A DNA stretch of 64,000 bases from Mesorhizobium sp. YC-39 (GCF_025753795.1 NZ_JAOWPS010000002.1:1310501-1374500); one strand, 5' to 3'; positions 10,901-18,917 are shown, counted from the stretch's first letter. Made by a program: numbers and translations. The notes: generated by a model not told the origin, from the letters alone.

Positions 10901-11102
10901 TGACTTGCGCGACCTGCACTTCCATCTCGCTGGGTGCTGCACCCGCCTGCGTCACCGTGACAGTGACCGTCGGCAGGTCGATGTCCGGCATGTTGTTGGT
11001 GCGCAGTTGCATGAAGCCGTAGAGGCCGGCGATCGTCAGTGACAGGAACAGAACGATGGTCGGAACCGGATTGCGGATCGACCAGGAGGAAATAGCGTTC
11101 AT
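7956..11102 (-). CDS. Second RND efflux permease (HAE1)
   Basis: 1048-residue RND transporter, clearly distinct from the pump at 3531-6683. It starts SWSIRNPVPTIVLFLSL, has the TM4 relay LVVGILVDDAIVEIENIVRHM (Asp-Asp conserved) and a porter domain with the NNMPDIDLPTVTVTV stretch seen in the MdtB/MexF-like and metal/solvent-type groups. Its start codon overlaps the stop of the adaptor at 11099-12268 by four bases (ATGA). This fixes the pairing of the two. Substrate is not evident; the divergent two-component system and the Spy-like protein suggest an envelope-stress stimulus. Confidence 0.94.
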   Translation of the reverse strand: MNAISSWSIRNPVPTIVLFLSLTIAGLYGFMQLRTNNMPDIDLPTVTVTVTQAGAAPSEMEVQVAQVIENAVASLDGVDDVSTSLSEGSSVTTVEFTLDTDPETATNDVRNAVSGVQASLPAAAQAPVVAKVNATGNSVLTYVVEAPTMSPDALSWYIDNDVAKAMLGVGGVSKITRSGGVDRVIRVELDPDRLAALGISAGDVSQTLAAINVNQPGGRTTIGSQEQSVRTLGSVTTVEALADTRVAFSKAGDVKLSDLGKVVDSWEKPRQAAYLDGREVVAFNIYRSVGSSEIDVVKAARAAIAEMGSKTTAATFTEVTSSSGFVRESYDAAFEALWLGALLAIGVVWLFLRDIRATLVSAVAMPLSLIPTFAVMAAFDISLNNITLLALSLVVGILVDDAIVEIENIVRHMRQTGVSAYQAAIEAADEIGLAVVATTATIVAVFLPVAFMPGIPGKFFFSFAVAVCVSVLFSLLVARMLTPLMGAYLVRAGGHSEEDTPAWVPTYLWLLRKALDHRWITLLAGIAFFAGSMALAAQLPTEFMAATDRGRSMISVELQPGSTIEQTTAVVKDITKRLEGEPAVDSVFATIGTAAESGGGPNRGSTSAEVRSANVTVNLKPRDERMVSQQEFEADASPKLNDIPGARIQFGADGFSGAKVSITLVGDNGDALQQTSDALIDQMKSVPGLSNPTSTAATTKPELIVRPDSARAAELGITPTEIAQTVKIATVGDTDTSLPKFNLGDRQVSIVVTLPDGAIDDPAKLAILPLTGSKGTVPLAAIADISFSAGPNSITRVDRSRSATIEADLSRITLGEATTAIRDLPAMQNLPAGVHELARGDAARMQELFSGFAMAIAAGIVLMYLTLVLLFRGFVQPVTILVALPLSVGGALGFMLITGKALGLSPLIGILMLMGIAAKNSILLVEYALVAQKERGMSRFEALLDAARKRARPIVMTSIAMGAGMLPIALGIGADAETRAPMAIAVIGGLISSTLLSLVYVPVVYTFMDDIQHFLGRHLSRLLVERSDADSQAATAISGKDPGHAHPV

Positions 11103-12268
11103 CGCACCGTCTCCGTGCTCGATACGGCCTTGTCACTGTCGCCCGCCGCGACGCGAACGAGGTTGCCGTCATTGAGCAGGCCGGCGCCGGAGACGACGAC
11201 GCTCTCGCCTTCAGCCAGCCCGGAGGCGATGGCGACGCGGCCATCCTTGCGGCTGTCGGTCTCGACGCGGCGGGCCGCGACCTTGCCATCCTTGCCGACG
11301 ACGAAGACTCCCGGCCTGCCGTCGCGCCAGGTCAGCGCGCTTTCCGCGACGTTCAGCACCTCCGCCGCCGACGTGGCGATCGAGACTCGGGCGAACATGC
11401 CCGGCCGGAGCCCAGAATTGTCCAGCGGCGCGACATAGACCGTGCCCAGCCTTGTGGTGCCGTCGACCTTCTCGGCGATCGAGCTGACCCTGCCGGAAAA
11501 CACCCGGCCGGAGGCGTCGGTTATGGTCGCCGCCTGGTCGGTCGTGATCGCCGCCAGATCCTTCTCGGGCACCTGCACGGCGACCTCGACCTTGCCGTCG
11601 CGCACAATCCGCATCAGTTCCGTGCCTGACTGAACGATGGAGCCGGCGACCGCCGGCCTGGTGGAAACCGTGCCGTCGAAGGGAGCGTGGATTTCAGTCC
11701 GTGCGAGCTGCGCGGCGATGTTGTCCGCCGCCGCCTCGGCCTGGGCGAGCTGCGCCTGGCTGGTCCTGACCGTGGTTGCTCTTTCCTCGGCCGTCTCGGC
11801 GCTGATCGCATTGCTGGCGATGAGTTTCCTGGCGCGGGCCGCCGCCGTCTCGGCCGCCTCCAGCGTCGCGCGCGCCTGCTCGATGGCTGCCTTCTGCTCG
11901 GCGAGTTGGGCCTTCAGCACCGCATCGTCGAGGCGCGCGATCACCTCGCCCTTGCTGACATGGTCGCCTTCGGCAACGAGGATCTCGGTCAGTTGCAGGC
12001 CGCTGGTTTGCGCGCCGATCATGGCTTCCTGCCATGCCTGGGCCGTGCCGGTGGCGGTGATCACCGCAGCGATTTCATCCTTGCGCACCTTTTCGACCGA
12101 AACTGTCAGGGAGGCCTGCGTGACGGCGGCCACGCGGTTCGCGGTCGCGCCAGCCTCGCTCGCATCGGCATTGCCGCGGCCATAGGCCTTGAGGATGGCG
12201 GCAATCGCAATGGCGAGAATGACGGCGCAAAGCAGCAGGTATTTCTTGCGCGATGAACTAGAGGCCAT
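11099..12268 (-). CDS. RND periplasmic adaptor (membrane fusion protein)
   Basis: 389-residue MFP of the HlyD/AcrA superfamily. An N-terminal membrane anchor (LLLCAVILAIAIAAIL) without a lipobox is followed by two lipoyl half-motifs (ATGTAQAWQEAMIGAQTSGLQ and RTEIHAPFDGTVSTRPAV) around an alpha-hairpin rich in Ala and Glu, then a beta-barrel. ATG 12268 is preferred over an in-frame TTG six codons earlier, because the protein's anchor begins there. The start overlaps the stop of the small ORF at 12258-12455 by 11 bases. It is the partner of the RND gene that follows with an ATGA overlap. Confidence 0.9.
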   Translation of the reverse strand: MASSSSRKKYLLLCAVILAIAIAAILKAYGRGNADASEAGATANRVAAVTQASLTVSVEKVRKDEIAAVITATGTAQAWQEAMIGAQTSGLQLTEILVAEGDHVSKGEVIARLDDAVLKAQLAEQKAAIEQARATLEAAETAAARARKLIASNAISAETAEERATTVRTSQAQLAQAEAAADNIAAQLARTEIHAPFDGTVSTRPAVAGSIVQSGTELMRIVRDGKVEVAVQVPEKDLAAITTDQAATITDASGRVFSGRVSSIAEKVDGTTRLGTVYVAPLDNSGLRPGMFARVSIATSAAEVLNVAESALTWRDGRPGVFVVGKDGKVAARRVETDSRKDGRVAIASGLAEGESVVVSGAGLLNDGNLVRVAAGDSDKAVSSTETVR

Positions 12269-12455
12269 GTGACTTTTCGCCGTCAACTGAATTCTCGATA
12301 AAGGGAGCGCCGAGCGAAAGACGCCAGGTGCCGAAGACGAGCCTGGTCGCGCCGGTGAAGGCCTGCAGCGACCGAAGCGCCGTCGCCGAACCGCGGCGAT
12401 GCTGCTGGGGCGCGGCCGCCATCAGCAGCCGCAGCATAAAGAACATCTCCCACAT
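12258..12455 (-). CDS. Small 65-residue protein of unknown function, coupled to the efflux operon
   Basis: Not recognised. A 65-residue basic protein starting MWEMFFMLRLLMAA; it has a short hydrophobic start and several Arg residues. Support for it being real: a GAGGA Shine-Dalgarno five bases before the ATG, and an 11-base overlap of its stop with the start of the downstream adaptor gene, as expected for translational coupling. It lies between the Spy-like gene and the RND adaptor on the same strand. It may simply be a leader ORF that brings ribosomes to the adaptor start. Confidence 0.45.
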   Translation of the reverse strand: MWEMFFMLRLLMAAAPQQHRRGSATALRSLQAFTGATRLVFGTWRLSLGAPFIENSVDGEKSHGL

Positions 12456-12529
12456 GGAAATCCTCGTTCATAAGAGGCCGGCCGGCCCGGCACAACGGCG
12501 GGGGGCGACGGGCCGGCCGGTGCAGCCGG

Positions 12530-13237
12530 TCAGAGTTGCTCGCCCATCCGGGGTAGGGGTGGCGGAAGCTGCCTGCCAGGATCGGGCAGGCCTCCGGAGC
12601 CGGCTGCATCATTCGGCGGATTGCCCCATGGGCCTCGGGGTGGTCCATGAGGTCTATCCGCCGAAGCAAGGATTTCGAGCTGTTCGGGCGTCAGCTTGGC
12701 GCGAAGTGTCGCGATCGCATCCTTCAGCTTTGCTGCCGAGGCGGCGCGAGCGGTGACATCGTCGGCCAGCTTTTCCTGGAAAGCGAAGGGATCGCGTGGA
12801 CCCTGATTGCCATTGCCGCCAGGGCCTCCCGCGGCGGCACCGTGCTTGCCGGGACCATCCGGACCATGATCGGGCCGCGCCAGCACCGCTTGCAGCGCGC
12901 TGGTATAGTCGCGCCAGGCGTCGAGCTGCTCGACCCTGACGCCGATACGGGTCTCCAGCATGGACAGCCGGGCGGCGAGTCTGAATTCCGGCGGTGGTCC
13001 CATGCGGCGCGGCCCGCTGCCTTGCGGGCCGAAGCGCTGCGGATCGGAACCATCCGGGCCGGGCCGCATCGGCCGGTGTGGGCCGCCCCACGACATTGGA
13101 CCGTCATCCGCCCCGCTCTGCATAACTGCGAACTGCGGTTCCCCGCCGGATCCACCGGCAGGGTCGGTCGGCTGCGAAAGCGCCGGATGGATGAGCGCGA
13201 TGGAGAAGAGGCTGAGGGCAAGAAGTCTGCTTTGCAT
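12530..13237 (-). CDS. Spy/CpxP-like periplasmic protein with LTxxQ motif
   Basis: 235-residue exported protein. From ATG 13237 there is a clean signal peptide (LLALSLFSIALIHPALSQ), then a Gly/Pro/Met/His-rich region, an alpha-helical part (PPEFRLAARLSMLETRIGVRVEQL) and near residues 190-200 the LTPEQLEIL motif seen in Spy, CpxP and ZraP relatives. Such proteins bind misfolded proteins or metals in the periplasm and often feed back on a sensor kinase. The first gene of the minus-strand efflux operon, facing the response regulator gene across a 211-base shared promoter region. The longer upstream extension was rejected because it lacks a signal peptide. Confidence 0.75.
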   Translation of the reverse strand: MQSRLLALSLFSIALIHPALSQPTDPAGGSGGEPQFAVMQSGADDGPMSWGGPHRPMRPGPDGSDPQRFGPQGSGPRRMGPPPEFRLAARLSMLETRIGVRVEQLDAWRDYTSALQAVLARPDHGPDGPGKHGAAAGGPGGNGNQGPRDPFAFQEKLADDVTARAASAAKLKDAIATLRAKLTPEQLEILASADRPHGPPRGPWGNPPNDAAGSGGLPDPGRQLPPPLPRMGEQL

Positions 13238-13346
13238 GATGTAATCCTTTCCCGCATGCTTCGGATGGCAGCAGGATAGGAAGCGTCCTTTTCTCCTTTG
13301 CTTCGCTCTGTTGCCAAAGGTTTCCAGAAAAGGGAGATTTGTTTCC

Positions 13347-13377
13347 GAATGTTTCTGCCTGCCTGCCGGAAACATTC
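13347..13377. promoter_or_regulatory. Inverted repeat in the divergent Spy-like/response-regulator promoter
   Basis: Perfect 9-base arms GAATGTTTC and GAAACATTC separated by 13 bases, between the two divergent starts. In addition GTTTCC occurs twice, 21 bases apart (13320 and 13341), about two helical turns, as OmpR-type regulators often need. Likely the binding region of the adjacent response regulator, inferred from position. Confidence 0.5.
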
Positions 13378-13448
13378 AGTTGCAATTTTCCATGCCGCTC
13401 GCCCACCGCACTCCCTATAATCGGCACGGAACAGGCAACAGGCTGACA

Positions 13449-14168
13449 ATGCAGGCACAATCCCACATCCTTGTCGTCGACGACGACCGCGAGATCAGGA
13501 CGCTGCTTGGGCGCTATCTCGACGGCCAGGGTTTTCGTGTCTCGGTGGCGGCCGACCGGCGCGAATGCGAGCAGAAGCTCGGCTCCGGCCAGTTCGACAT
13601 GATCGTGCTCGATGTCATGCTGCCCGACGGCTCCGGGCTCGACATCTGTCGCGCCTTGCGGGATCGCAAGCCACATATTCCGGTCATCCTGCTGACGGCG
13701 CTGAAGGAGGATGTGGACCGCATCATCGGTCTGGAGCTCGGCGCCGACGATTATCTCGGCAAGCCGTTCAATCCGCGCGAACTTACCGCCCGTATTCGAG
13801 CTGTTCTCAGGCGCTCGACGCCGGAGGAGACCGCCCCGCCTCGCATGCGCGTCTACCGGTTCGCCGGCTACAGGCTGGAGCCGGACACGCGCAAGGTGAC
13901 GGATGCCGAGGGCGCGCAGGTCGACCTTACCGGCGCCGAGTTCGACCTGCTTCAGGTCTTCCTTGACCGCCCCGGACGGCTGCTGTCGCGCGATCAGCTG
14001 CTTGATCTGACGCAAGGCCGCGAGCGCGATCCGCTCGAACGTTCCGTCGATGTGCTGATGAGCCGGCTGCGCCGCAAGTTCGCCGGGATCGACGAGGGAC
14101 CCTTGTTCAAGACGGTGCGCAATGGTGGCTACCAGCTCACTGCGCGCGTCGAGACGGCGGAGACCTAG
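13449..14168 (+). CDS. OmpR/PhoB-family response regulator
   Basis: 239-residue cytoplasmic transcription factor. Receiver domain at residues 6-120 with acidic pocket DDD at 11-13, phospho-acceptor Asp55 (MIVLDVMLPDG), Thr in ILLTAL and Lys in LGKPFNP. A winged-helix DNA-binding domain follows (LTGAEFDLLQVF ... SVDVLMSRLRRKF ... TVRNGGYQL). ATG 13449 starts just before the first beta strand; the in-frame extension upstream is promoter DNA. The kinase gene begins three bases after its stop. It probably controls the divergent Spy-like/RND operon and itself. Confidence 0.92.
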   Translation: MQAQSHILVVDDDREIRTLLGRYLDGQGFRVSVAADRRECEQKLGSGQFDMIVLDVMLPDGSGLDICRALRDRKPHIPVILLTALKEDVDRIIGLELGADDYLGKPFNPRELTARIRAVLRRSTPEETAPPRMRVYRFAGYRLEPDTRKVTDAEGAQVDLTGAEFDLLQVFLDRPGRLLSRDQLLDLTQGRERDPLERSVDVLMSRLRRKFAGIDEGPLFKTVRNGGYQLTARVETAET

Positions 14169-14170
14169 CC

Positions 14171-15418
14171 ATGACCTCGCTGCGCAGGCGCCTGATCATC
14201 CTGCTGGTGGTCTCGATCATCGGCGTCGTCGGCCTTGCAACGACGGTCGCGATCAAGATCCTCGGCGGGCCTTCGCCGGAGCTGATCATGGGGCCGGTCG
14301 CCCGCGAGATCCAGCTTATGGTGCAACTGGTTCCGGGCCATGTGGCGGGCTTGGGCGACGCGCCGATAACCGTCGAAGACCATCCCGCCGCCGGCCTGGA
14401 GGACCGCAAGCACACGCGCGTGCTCAACGACATCCTGCATCGCGAAGGCCTCGATCTATCGGCCGTCGTCAGCCGCAATCCCGACGGCCCCGGCATGGTC
14501 GCTTCGGTCGCGCTGCCTGACAGGCGCTGGATGATCGTCGACGTCCCCGACTTCAACCCGCCGCGAGACGTCTGGCTCGTGCTCGCCGGCTGGATCACGC
14601 TGATCGCGCTCGGCGCCACCGCGGTGTCGGTCTATTTCACCGCCGTGCTGGTGCGGCCGCTTGAGATGCTCGAAACCGCCGTCAGCAAGATCGGGTCGGA
14701 CGGTGTGCTGGCAACGGTGCCGGAAGAGGGGTCCGCCGAGGTCAGGGCGACAGCGCATGCACTCAACCAGCTCTCCGCCAGGCTGAAGACGGCGATGGAA
14801 AGCCGCATGCGCCTGGTCGCCGCCGCCGGCCATGATCTCAGAACACCCATGACGCGCATGCGGCTGCGCGCCGAATTCCTCGACGAGGACCGCGAAAAAT
14901 GGCTTCACGATCTCGACGAACTCGACCGCATCGCCGACAGCGCCATCCGGCTGGTGCGCGAGGAGGTCGACCAGGATGCCGTCGAACCGGTCGATCTGGC
15001 AAAGCTGGTCCGCGACATCGAGGCCGAGATGATTTCGCTTGGCCATGCGGTCTCGGTCAGCCACCTGGACAAGGTCTCGGTCCGGGCAGGCGCGCTCGGC
15101 CTTCGCCGCGCCTTGCGCAACCTGATCGTCAACGCCGCGACGCACGGCAAGGCCTGCAGCGTTTCCCTGTCGGGCACGGAAGGTCGGGCTATCCTCACCA
15201 TCGACGATCGCGGCCCAGGCATCCCACCGGAATTGCTCGGCAAGGCGTTCGAGCCGTTCTTCCGCGTCAATCCCGGCCGCCTGCAATCGATCCCGGGCGC
15301 CGGCCTCGGCCTCGCCATCGCCAAGGAAATCATCGAACGCTACGGCGGCGCCATCACGCTGGAAAACCGCGGCGGCGGCGGCCTTTCCCAGAGGGTGGTT
15401 TTCGACGCTGTCTCCTGA
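14171..15418 (+). CDS. Sensor histidine kinase of the efflux locus
   Basis: 415-residue inner membrane kinase. TM1 at about residues 8-29, a periplasmic loop of roughly 105 residues, TM2 at about 136-158, a HAMP linker, then the H-box with phospho-accepting His221 (AAAGHDLRTPMTRMRL). The N box (LRNLIVNAATHG), G1 (DDRGPGIP), F (FEPFF) and G2 (GAGLGLAIAKEI) boxes are complete. The periplasmic loop is a plausible docking site for the Spy-like protein, by analogy with CpxA/CpxP. Cotranscribed with the regulator; ends convergent with rtcR. Confidence 0.92.
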   Translation: MTSLRRRLIILLVVSIIGVVGLATTVAIKILGGPSPELIMGPVAREIQLMVQLVPGHVAGLGDAPITVEDHPAAGLEDRKHTRVLNDILHREGLDLSAVVSRNPDGPGMVASVALPDRRWMIVDVPDFNPPRDVWLVLAGWITLIALGATAVSVYFTAVLVRPLEMLETAVSKIGSDGVLATVPEEGSAEVRATAHALNQLSARLKTAMESRMRLVAAAGHDLRTPMTRMRLRAEFLDEDREKWLHDLDELDRIADSAIRLVREEVDQDAVEPVDLAKLVRDIEAEMISLGHAVSVSHLDKVSVRAGALGLRRALRNLIVNAATHGKACSVSLSGTEGRAILTIDDRGPGIPPELLGKAFEPFFRVNPGRLQSIPGAGLGLAIAKEIIERYGGAITLENRGGGGLSQRVVFDAVS

Positions 15419-15520
15419 TTGAGGAATACCACCCTTCTCAGGCACGTTGGGCGTTCTAAGTTTGCTCCTTCAAAGGAGATAACAGCAAGGCTGGCAGGTA
15501 CCGACGTGGAGCAACCTTGA

Positions 15521-17119
15521 TCAGCTTCTGGCAACGTCCTCAAAACTCAGATCGAACCGCGAGAGATATTTGCGCAGCCGGTCGGCGTCGTTACCTGTGG
15601 TCTTTTGCAGCCGCGAGACCGCGAACAGTTTTCGCCCAGCCGCGCTGATCGACTTGCTGTCGCGGCAAACCTCAAGCACGGCGGCAAGCTGCGCTCGATC
15701 GAACATGTCGATCCGGCTTTGCCGGTCGAGACCTAGAACGTCCAGCAGGATGGCTTCCCGGTCGCTGGCGTCGCCGGCTCGCCACAGCGCCGTCAGGCGC
15801 TCGATCTCGTCGCGTACGGCCTCTTCGTTGATGCGGCCAAGCGGCGCCAGAGTCGCCATGCGCGTGACGGAGGCCGAGAGGTCGCGGAAATTCGCTCGCC
15901 ACATGGCATCAGGCGCCATGGCAAATTTCAGGTAGAGCTCGCGTGCCTCCTTGTTGAAGGTAGCATTCTGTCCCTCGCGCTCGCTGAACCGGCGGAGTTC
16001 GAATTCCAGGTTCGGTTCGATGTCCTCCTTGCGGTCGCGCAGCGCCGGCAGCTGGAATGTCCACAAATTGAGCCGCGCGAAAAGATCCTCGCGAAACTTG
16101 CCTTCCTTCACGCCGATCGACAGGTCACGATTGGTGCCAGCGAGAAGCTGGAAATCCGACATGACATCCTGATCGGCGCCGACCGGCAGAAAACGCTTTT
16201 CCTCGATCGCGCGCAGGCACATGGCCTGTTCGTCGAGACCGAGTTCGCCGATCTCGTCGAGAAACAGGACGCCCTTGTTGGCCGATTTCATCAGCCCTGC
16301 GCGCTCATTCTGGGCGCCGGTGAACGCTCCCTTGACGTGGCCGAACAGCGTCGACATCGCCTGGTCGCCGCGCAGCGTCGCGCAATTGACCTCGATGAAG
16401 GCACCGGTCACTTGCCGCTGCGCCTTCTTGAGTTCGTAGATGCGCCTGGCTAGCTGCGACTTGCCAGCGCCTGTCGGGCCGGTGAGCAGCACCGGCGCGC
16501 GTGAGCGGATCGCCACCTTCTCGATCTGGTCGATCATCTGGTTGAAGGCGGGATTGCGCGTGGCGATGCCTGACTTCAGAAACGACGTCGCCTCATCACG
16601 TTCGGCGGCAAAGCGTGTGGCGATCGCATCATAGCGGGACAGGTCGAGATCGATGATCGAATGGCTGCCGGAAACCTCATCGCTGCCCTCGCGCCTGCGT
16701 GGCGAGAGCTGAAGCAGCCGCGCCGGGATGAAACGTGCTTCGATGAGCAGGAACCAGCAGATCTGGGCGACATGCGTGCCGGTCGTGATGTTGACGAGAT
16801 AGTCTTCCTTCTCGGGATCGAACGCATAGGCGCCGGCAAAATCGCGCAGGTGGGTATAGACCTCGCTGAAATCCCAGGGATCCTTCATGCCGATGATGTG
16901 CGGCCTGACTTCGGTTGCTGGCGAAACCTGTTCTATGTCGGCAATGATCTGAGTGGCCAATCGCTGCGAATGCACGTCATGGATGAGCTCTAGCCGATCA
17001 ATGAACAGTCCCGGCTGCTGGCACAGCGCAACCGTTGGCCGCCACCTTTTCCAGCGGTCGTCCCGCCCGCTGGCGTCGAGTGTGGTGCCAAGAATGCCTA
17101 TCGCAACGCGTCTTCGCAT
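15521..17119 (-). CDS. rtcR: RtcR, sigma-54-dependent activator of the RNA-repair operon
   Basis: 532-residue enhancer-binding protein. The N-terminal half (residues 1-170) is the CARF-like RtcR sensor domain (VAIGILGTTLD, LVNITTGTHVAQI), which in this family responds to RNA damage ligands such as 2',3'-cyclic phosphate ends. The AAA+ domain has Walker A GPTGAGKS at 214-221, the sigma-54 contact GAFTGA at 264-269 and Walker B VLFLDEIGEL at 284-293. The C-terminal region holds the DNA-binding part. It is divergent from rsr, whose promoter has a good -24/-12 element, so it almost certainly drives rsr, the Y RNAs and rtcB. Confidence 0.95.
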   Translation of the reverse strand: MRRRVAIGILGTTLDASGRDDRWKRWRPTVALCQQPGLFIDRLELIHDVHSQRLATQIIADIEQVSPATEVRPHIIGMKDPWDFSEVYTHLRDFAGAYAFDPEKEDYLVNITTGTHVAQICWFLLIEARFIPARLLQLSPRRREGSDEVSGSHSIIDLDLSRYDAIATRFAAERDEATSFLKSGIATRNPAFNQMIDQIEKVAIRSRAPVLLTGPTGAGKSQLARRIYELKKAQRQVTGAFIEVNCATLRGDQAMSTLFGHVKGAFTGAQNERAGLMKSANKGVLFLDEIGELGLDEQAMCLRAIEEKRFLPVGADQDVMSDFQLLAGTNRDLSIGVKEGKFREDLFARLNLWTFQLPALRDRKEDIEPNLEFELRRFSEREGQNATFNKEARELYLKFAMAPDAMWRANFRDLSASVTRMATLAPLGRINEEAVRDEIERLTALWRAGDASDREAILLDVLGLDRQSRIDMFDRAQLAAVLEVCRDSKSISAAGRKLFAVSRLQKTTGNDADRLRKYLSRFDLSFEDVARS

Positions 17120-17129
17120 TTTATCCTTT

Positions 17130-17167
17130 GATATAAATTACGATATCCATATATCAGTTCTCTGATA
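17130..17167. promoter_or_regulatory. Candidate RtcR upstream activating site
   Basis: Two inverted repeats in the rtcR-rsr intergenic region: GATAT-N8-ATATC (17130-17147) and TATCAG-TTCT-CTGATA (17152-17167, perfect 6-base arms). They lie 110-150 bases upstream of the sigma-54 promoter, a normal distance for an enhancer-binding protein, and next to the rtcR start, which would allow autoregulation. Confidence 0.5.
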
Positions 17168-17277
17168 CTGGCGTAAACAGCTTTGATTGCCGCCTGATTT
17201 CCATTCGAAATTATTTAATAACAAAACCAACGGTTTGTGCAGCATGCGCAATCGAAAGGCAGGTTCCCCCTTTAAAC

Positions 17278-17293
17278 TGGCACGCGGCTTGTA
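17278..17293 (+). promoter_or_regulatory. Sigma-54 (-24/-12) promoter of rsr
   Basis: TGGCAC-GCGGC-TTGTA matches the RpoN consensus TGGCAC-N5-TTGCW at all -24 positions and most -12 positions, with correct spacing, about 35-50 bases before the rsr start codon. It fits the divergent RtcR activator. Confidence 0.85.
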
Positions 17294-17326
17294 ATGCTGC
17301 TGGTGTGAAAATGAAGGATGAGAACA

Positions 17327-18886
17327 ATGGCGAACAAATCCGTGTTTGCGACGATTGCAGGAAAGCTGCTCCCGCCGGCTGACGCTCGGAACCATGAGGG
17401 CGCCCAGGCTTATCGCCTGTCGCCTGAGCAGGCTCTGGCGCAGCTGGCGGCGACGGGAACGTTCAACGCGACCTTCTATGCCGAGCCGCGCGAGCAGCTG
17501 GACGAGGTACTGAAGCTCGCCTTGCAGGTCGAGCCGGGATTCCTGGCCAAAACCGCCGTCCACGCCTTCGAGCAGGGCTACATGAAGGATATGCCGGCAT
17601 TGCTGCTGGCCGTTCTCTCCTCGATGCAGGGCGACGAGTTCGACCGTGCTTTTGGGCGTATCGTCAGGAACGGCAAGATGCTGCGCAACTTCGTGCAGGT
17701 CATGCGTTCCGGCGCCACCGGGCGCAAGTCGCTCGGTACGCGGCCGAAGCGCCTTGTCCAGGCTTGGCTCGAACAGGCGGCCGATTACGAGATCATGCGG
17801 GCTGCGGTCGGCAACGATCCGTCGCTGGCCGATGTCATCAAGATGGTTCACCCGAAGCCGAAATCGGCCTCGCGTGAAACGCTCTACGGCTACCTGATCG
17901 GCAAGCCGCATGACGTGGCCGTGCTGCCGGACGTGGTAAAGTCATTCGAGGCGTTCAAGCGCGATCCGTCGCTGCCTGTGCCTGAAGTGCCGTTCCAGAT
18001 GTTGACCTCGATGCCGCTTTCGCGCGAGCATTGGGTGCAGATCGCGGAAACGGCCGGATGGCAGATGCTGCGGCAGAACCTCAACACCTTCGCCCGCAAT
18101 GGCGTGTTCGAAGTGGAGGGGTTCGCGGAAAGGCTGGCAGCGCGCTTGCGCGATCCGGAAGAGGTCCGGCGCGCGCGGGTGTTCCCGTACCAGCTCATGG
18201 TGGCGTTCACCATGGCCGATGTGAAGGTGCCTGGCGTTGTCCGGGACGCGTTGCAGGATGCGATGGAAATCGCACTCGGCAACGTTCCCCGGATCAGTGG
18301 CCATGTGGTCGTGTGCCCGGACGTTTCGGGCTCGATGAGCTCGCCGGCGACCGGTTACCGCAAGGGCGCGACGTCGGCCGTCCGCTGCATCGACGTGGCT
18401 GCCCTGGTGGCCGCCGCGCTGCTGCACAGGAATCCGACAGCCAGGGTAATGCCGTTCGAGAACGATGTGGTTGATATCAGCCTCAACGCTCGCGACACGG
18501 TGATGACCAACGCCGCCAGACTTGCTGCCATCGGTGGTGGCGGAACCAACTGTTCGGCTCCGCTGGCACGGCTGGTGCGCGAGAAGGCGAAGGTCGACCT
18601 GGTGGTGTTCGTGTCGGACAACCAGTCCTGGGTGGATGCCTCTGCGCATGCGCATCGGGGCACCACGACGATGCAAGAATGGCAGAAGCTGAAGGGGTGG
18701 AACCCGGCAGCCAAGCTGGTCTGCATTGACATCCAGTCTCATCTGACGACGCAGGCCAAGTCGCAGGTCGACATCCTGAATGTCGGCGGCTTCTCCGACC
18801 GCGTCTTCGATGTGGTCGGCACGATGCTGTCTTCGGGCGGCGACCCGGACCATTGGGTGCGCACGATCGAGGCGATCGAACTGTAG
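17327..18886 (+). CDS. rsr: Rsr, bacterial Ro60 ortholog (TROVE domain RNA-binding protein)
   Basis: 519-residue ring-shaped RNA chaperone. Residues about 10-310 are the HEAT-like TROVE repeats that bind Y RNA outside and misfolded RNA ends in the central hole. The C-terminal vWA-like domain has a complete MIDAS: DVSGSM at about residue 331, a later Thr (GGGTNCSAPL) and Asp (VVFVSDNQSW). Start ATG 17327 has AGGA 8 bases upstream; an ATG three codons earlier is possible. It heads the unit rsr, seven Y-RNA-like genes, rtcB under the sigma-54 promoter. In Deinococcus the ortholog works with Y RNA and polynucleotide phosphorylase in RNA decay. Confidence 0.95.
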   Translation: MANKSVFATIAGKLLPPADARNHEGAQAYRLSPEQALAQLAATGTFNATFYAEPREQLDEVLKLALQVEPGFLAKTAVHAFEQGYMKDMPALLLAVLSSMQGDEFDRAFGRIVRNGKMLRNFVQVMRSGATGRKSLGTRPKRLVQAWLEQAADYEIMRAAVGNDPSLADVIKMVHPKPKSASRETLYGYLIGKPHDVAVLPDVVKSFEAFKRDPSLPVPEVPFQMLTSMPLSREHWVQIAETAGWQMLRQNLNTFARNGVFEVEGFAERLAARLRDPEEVRRARVFPYQLMVAFTMADVKVPGVVRDALQDAMEIALGNVPRISGHVVVCPDVSGSMSSPATGYRKGATSAVRCIDVAALVAAALLHRNPTARVMPFENDVVDISLNARDTVMTNAARLAAIGGGGTNCSAPLARLVREKAKVDLVVFVSDNQSWVDASAHAHRGTTTMQEWQKLKGWNPAAKLVCIDIQSHLTTQAKSQVDILNVGGFSDRVFDVVGTMLSSGGDPDHWVRTIEAIEL

Positions 18887-18894
18887 AACAATGA

Positions 18895-18917
18895 TCCCGG
18901 CGGCGCGTCCGCCGGGA
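18895..18917 (+). other. Hairpin after rsr
   Basis: Perfect 9-bp stem TCCCGGCGG/CCGCCGGGA with a CGCGT loop, 8 bases after the rsr stop. No T tract follows, so it is more likely a stability or processing hairpin between rsr and the Y-RNA array than a terminator. Confidence 0.6.

Noticed and set aside
9867..11042. Open frame of 391 codons antisense to the second RND pump
   Set aside because: Asp/Arg/His-rich low-quality translation; shadow frame.
15465..15478. Small CTCCTT/AAGGAG hairpin between the kinase gene and rtcR as a terminator
   Set aside because: Only 6 bp with a two-base loop and no T run; too weak to call.
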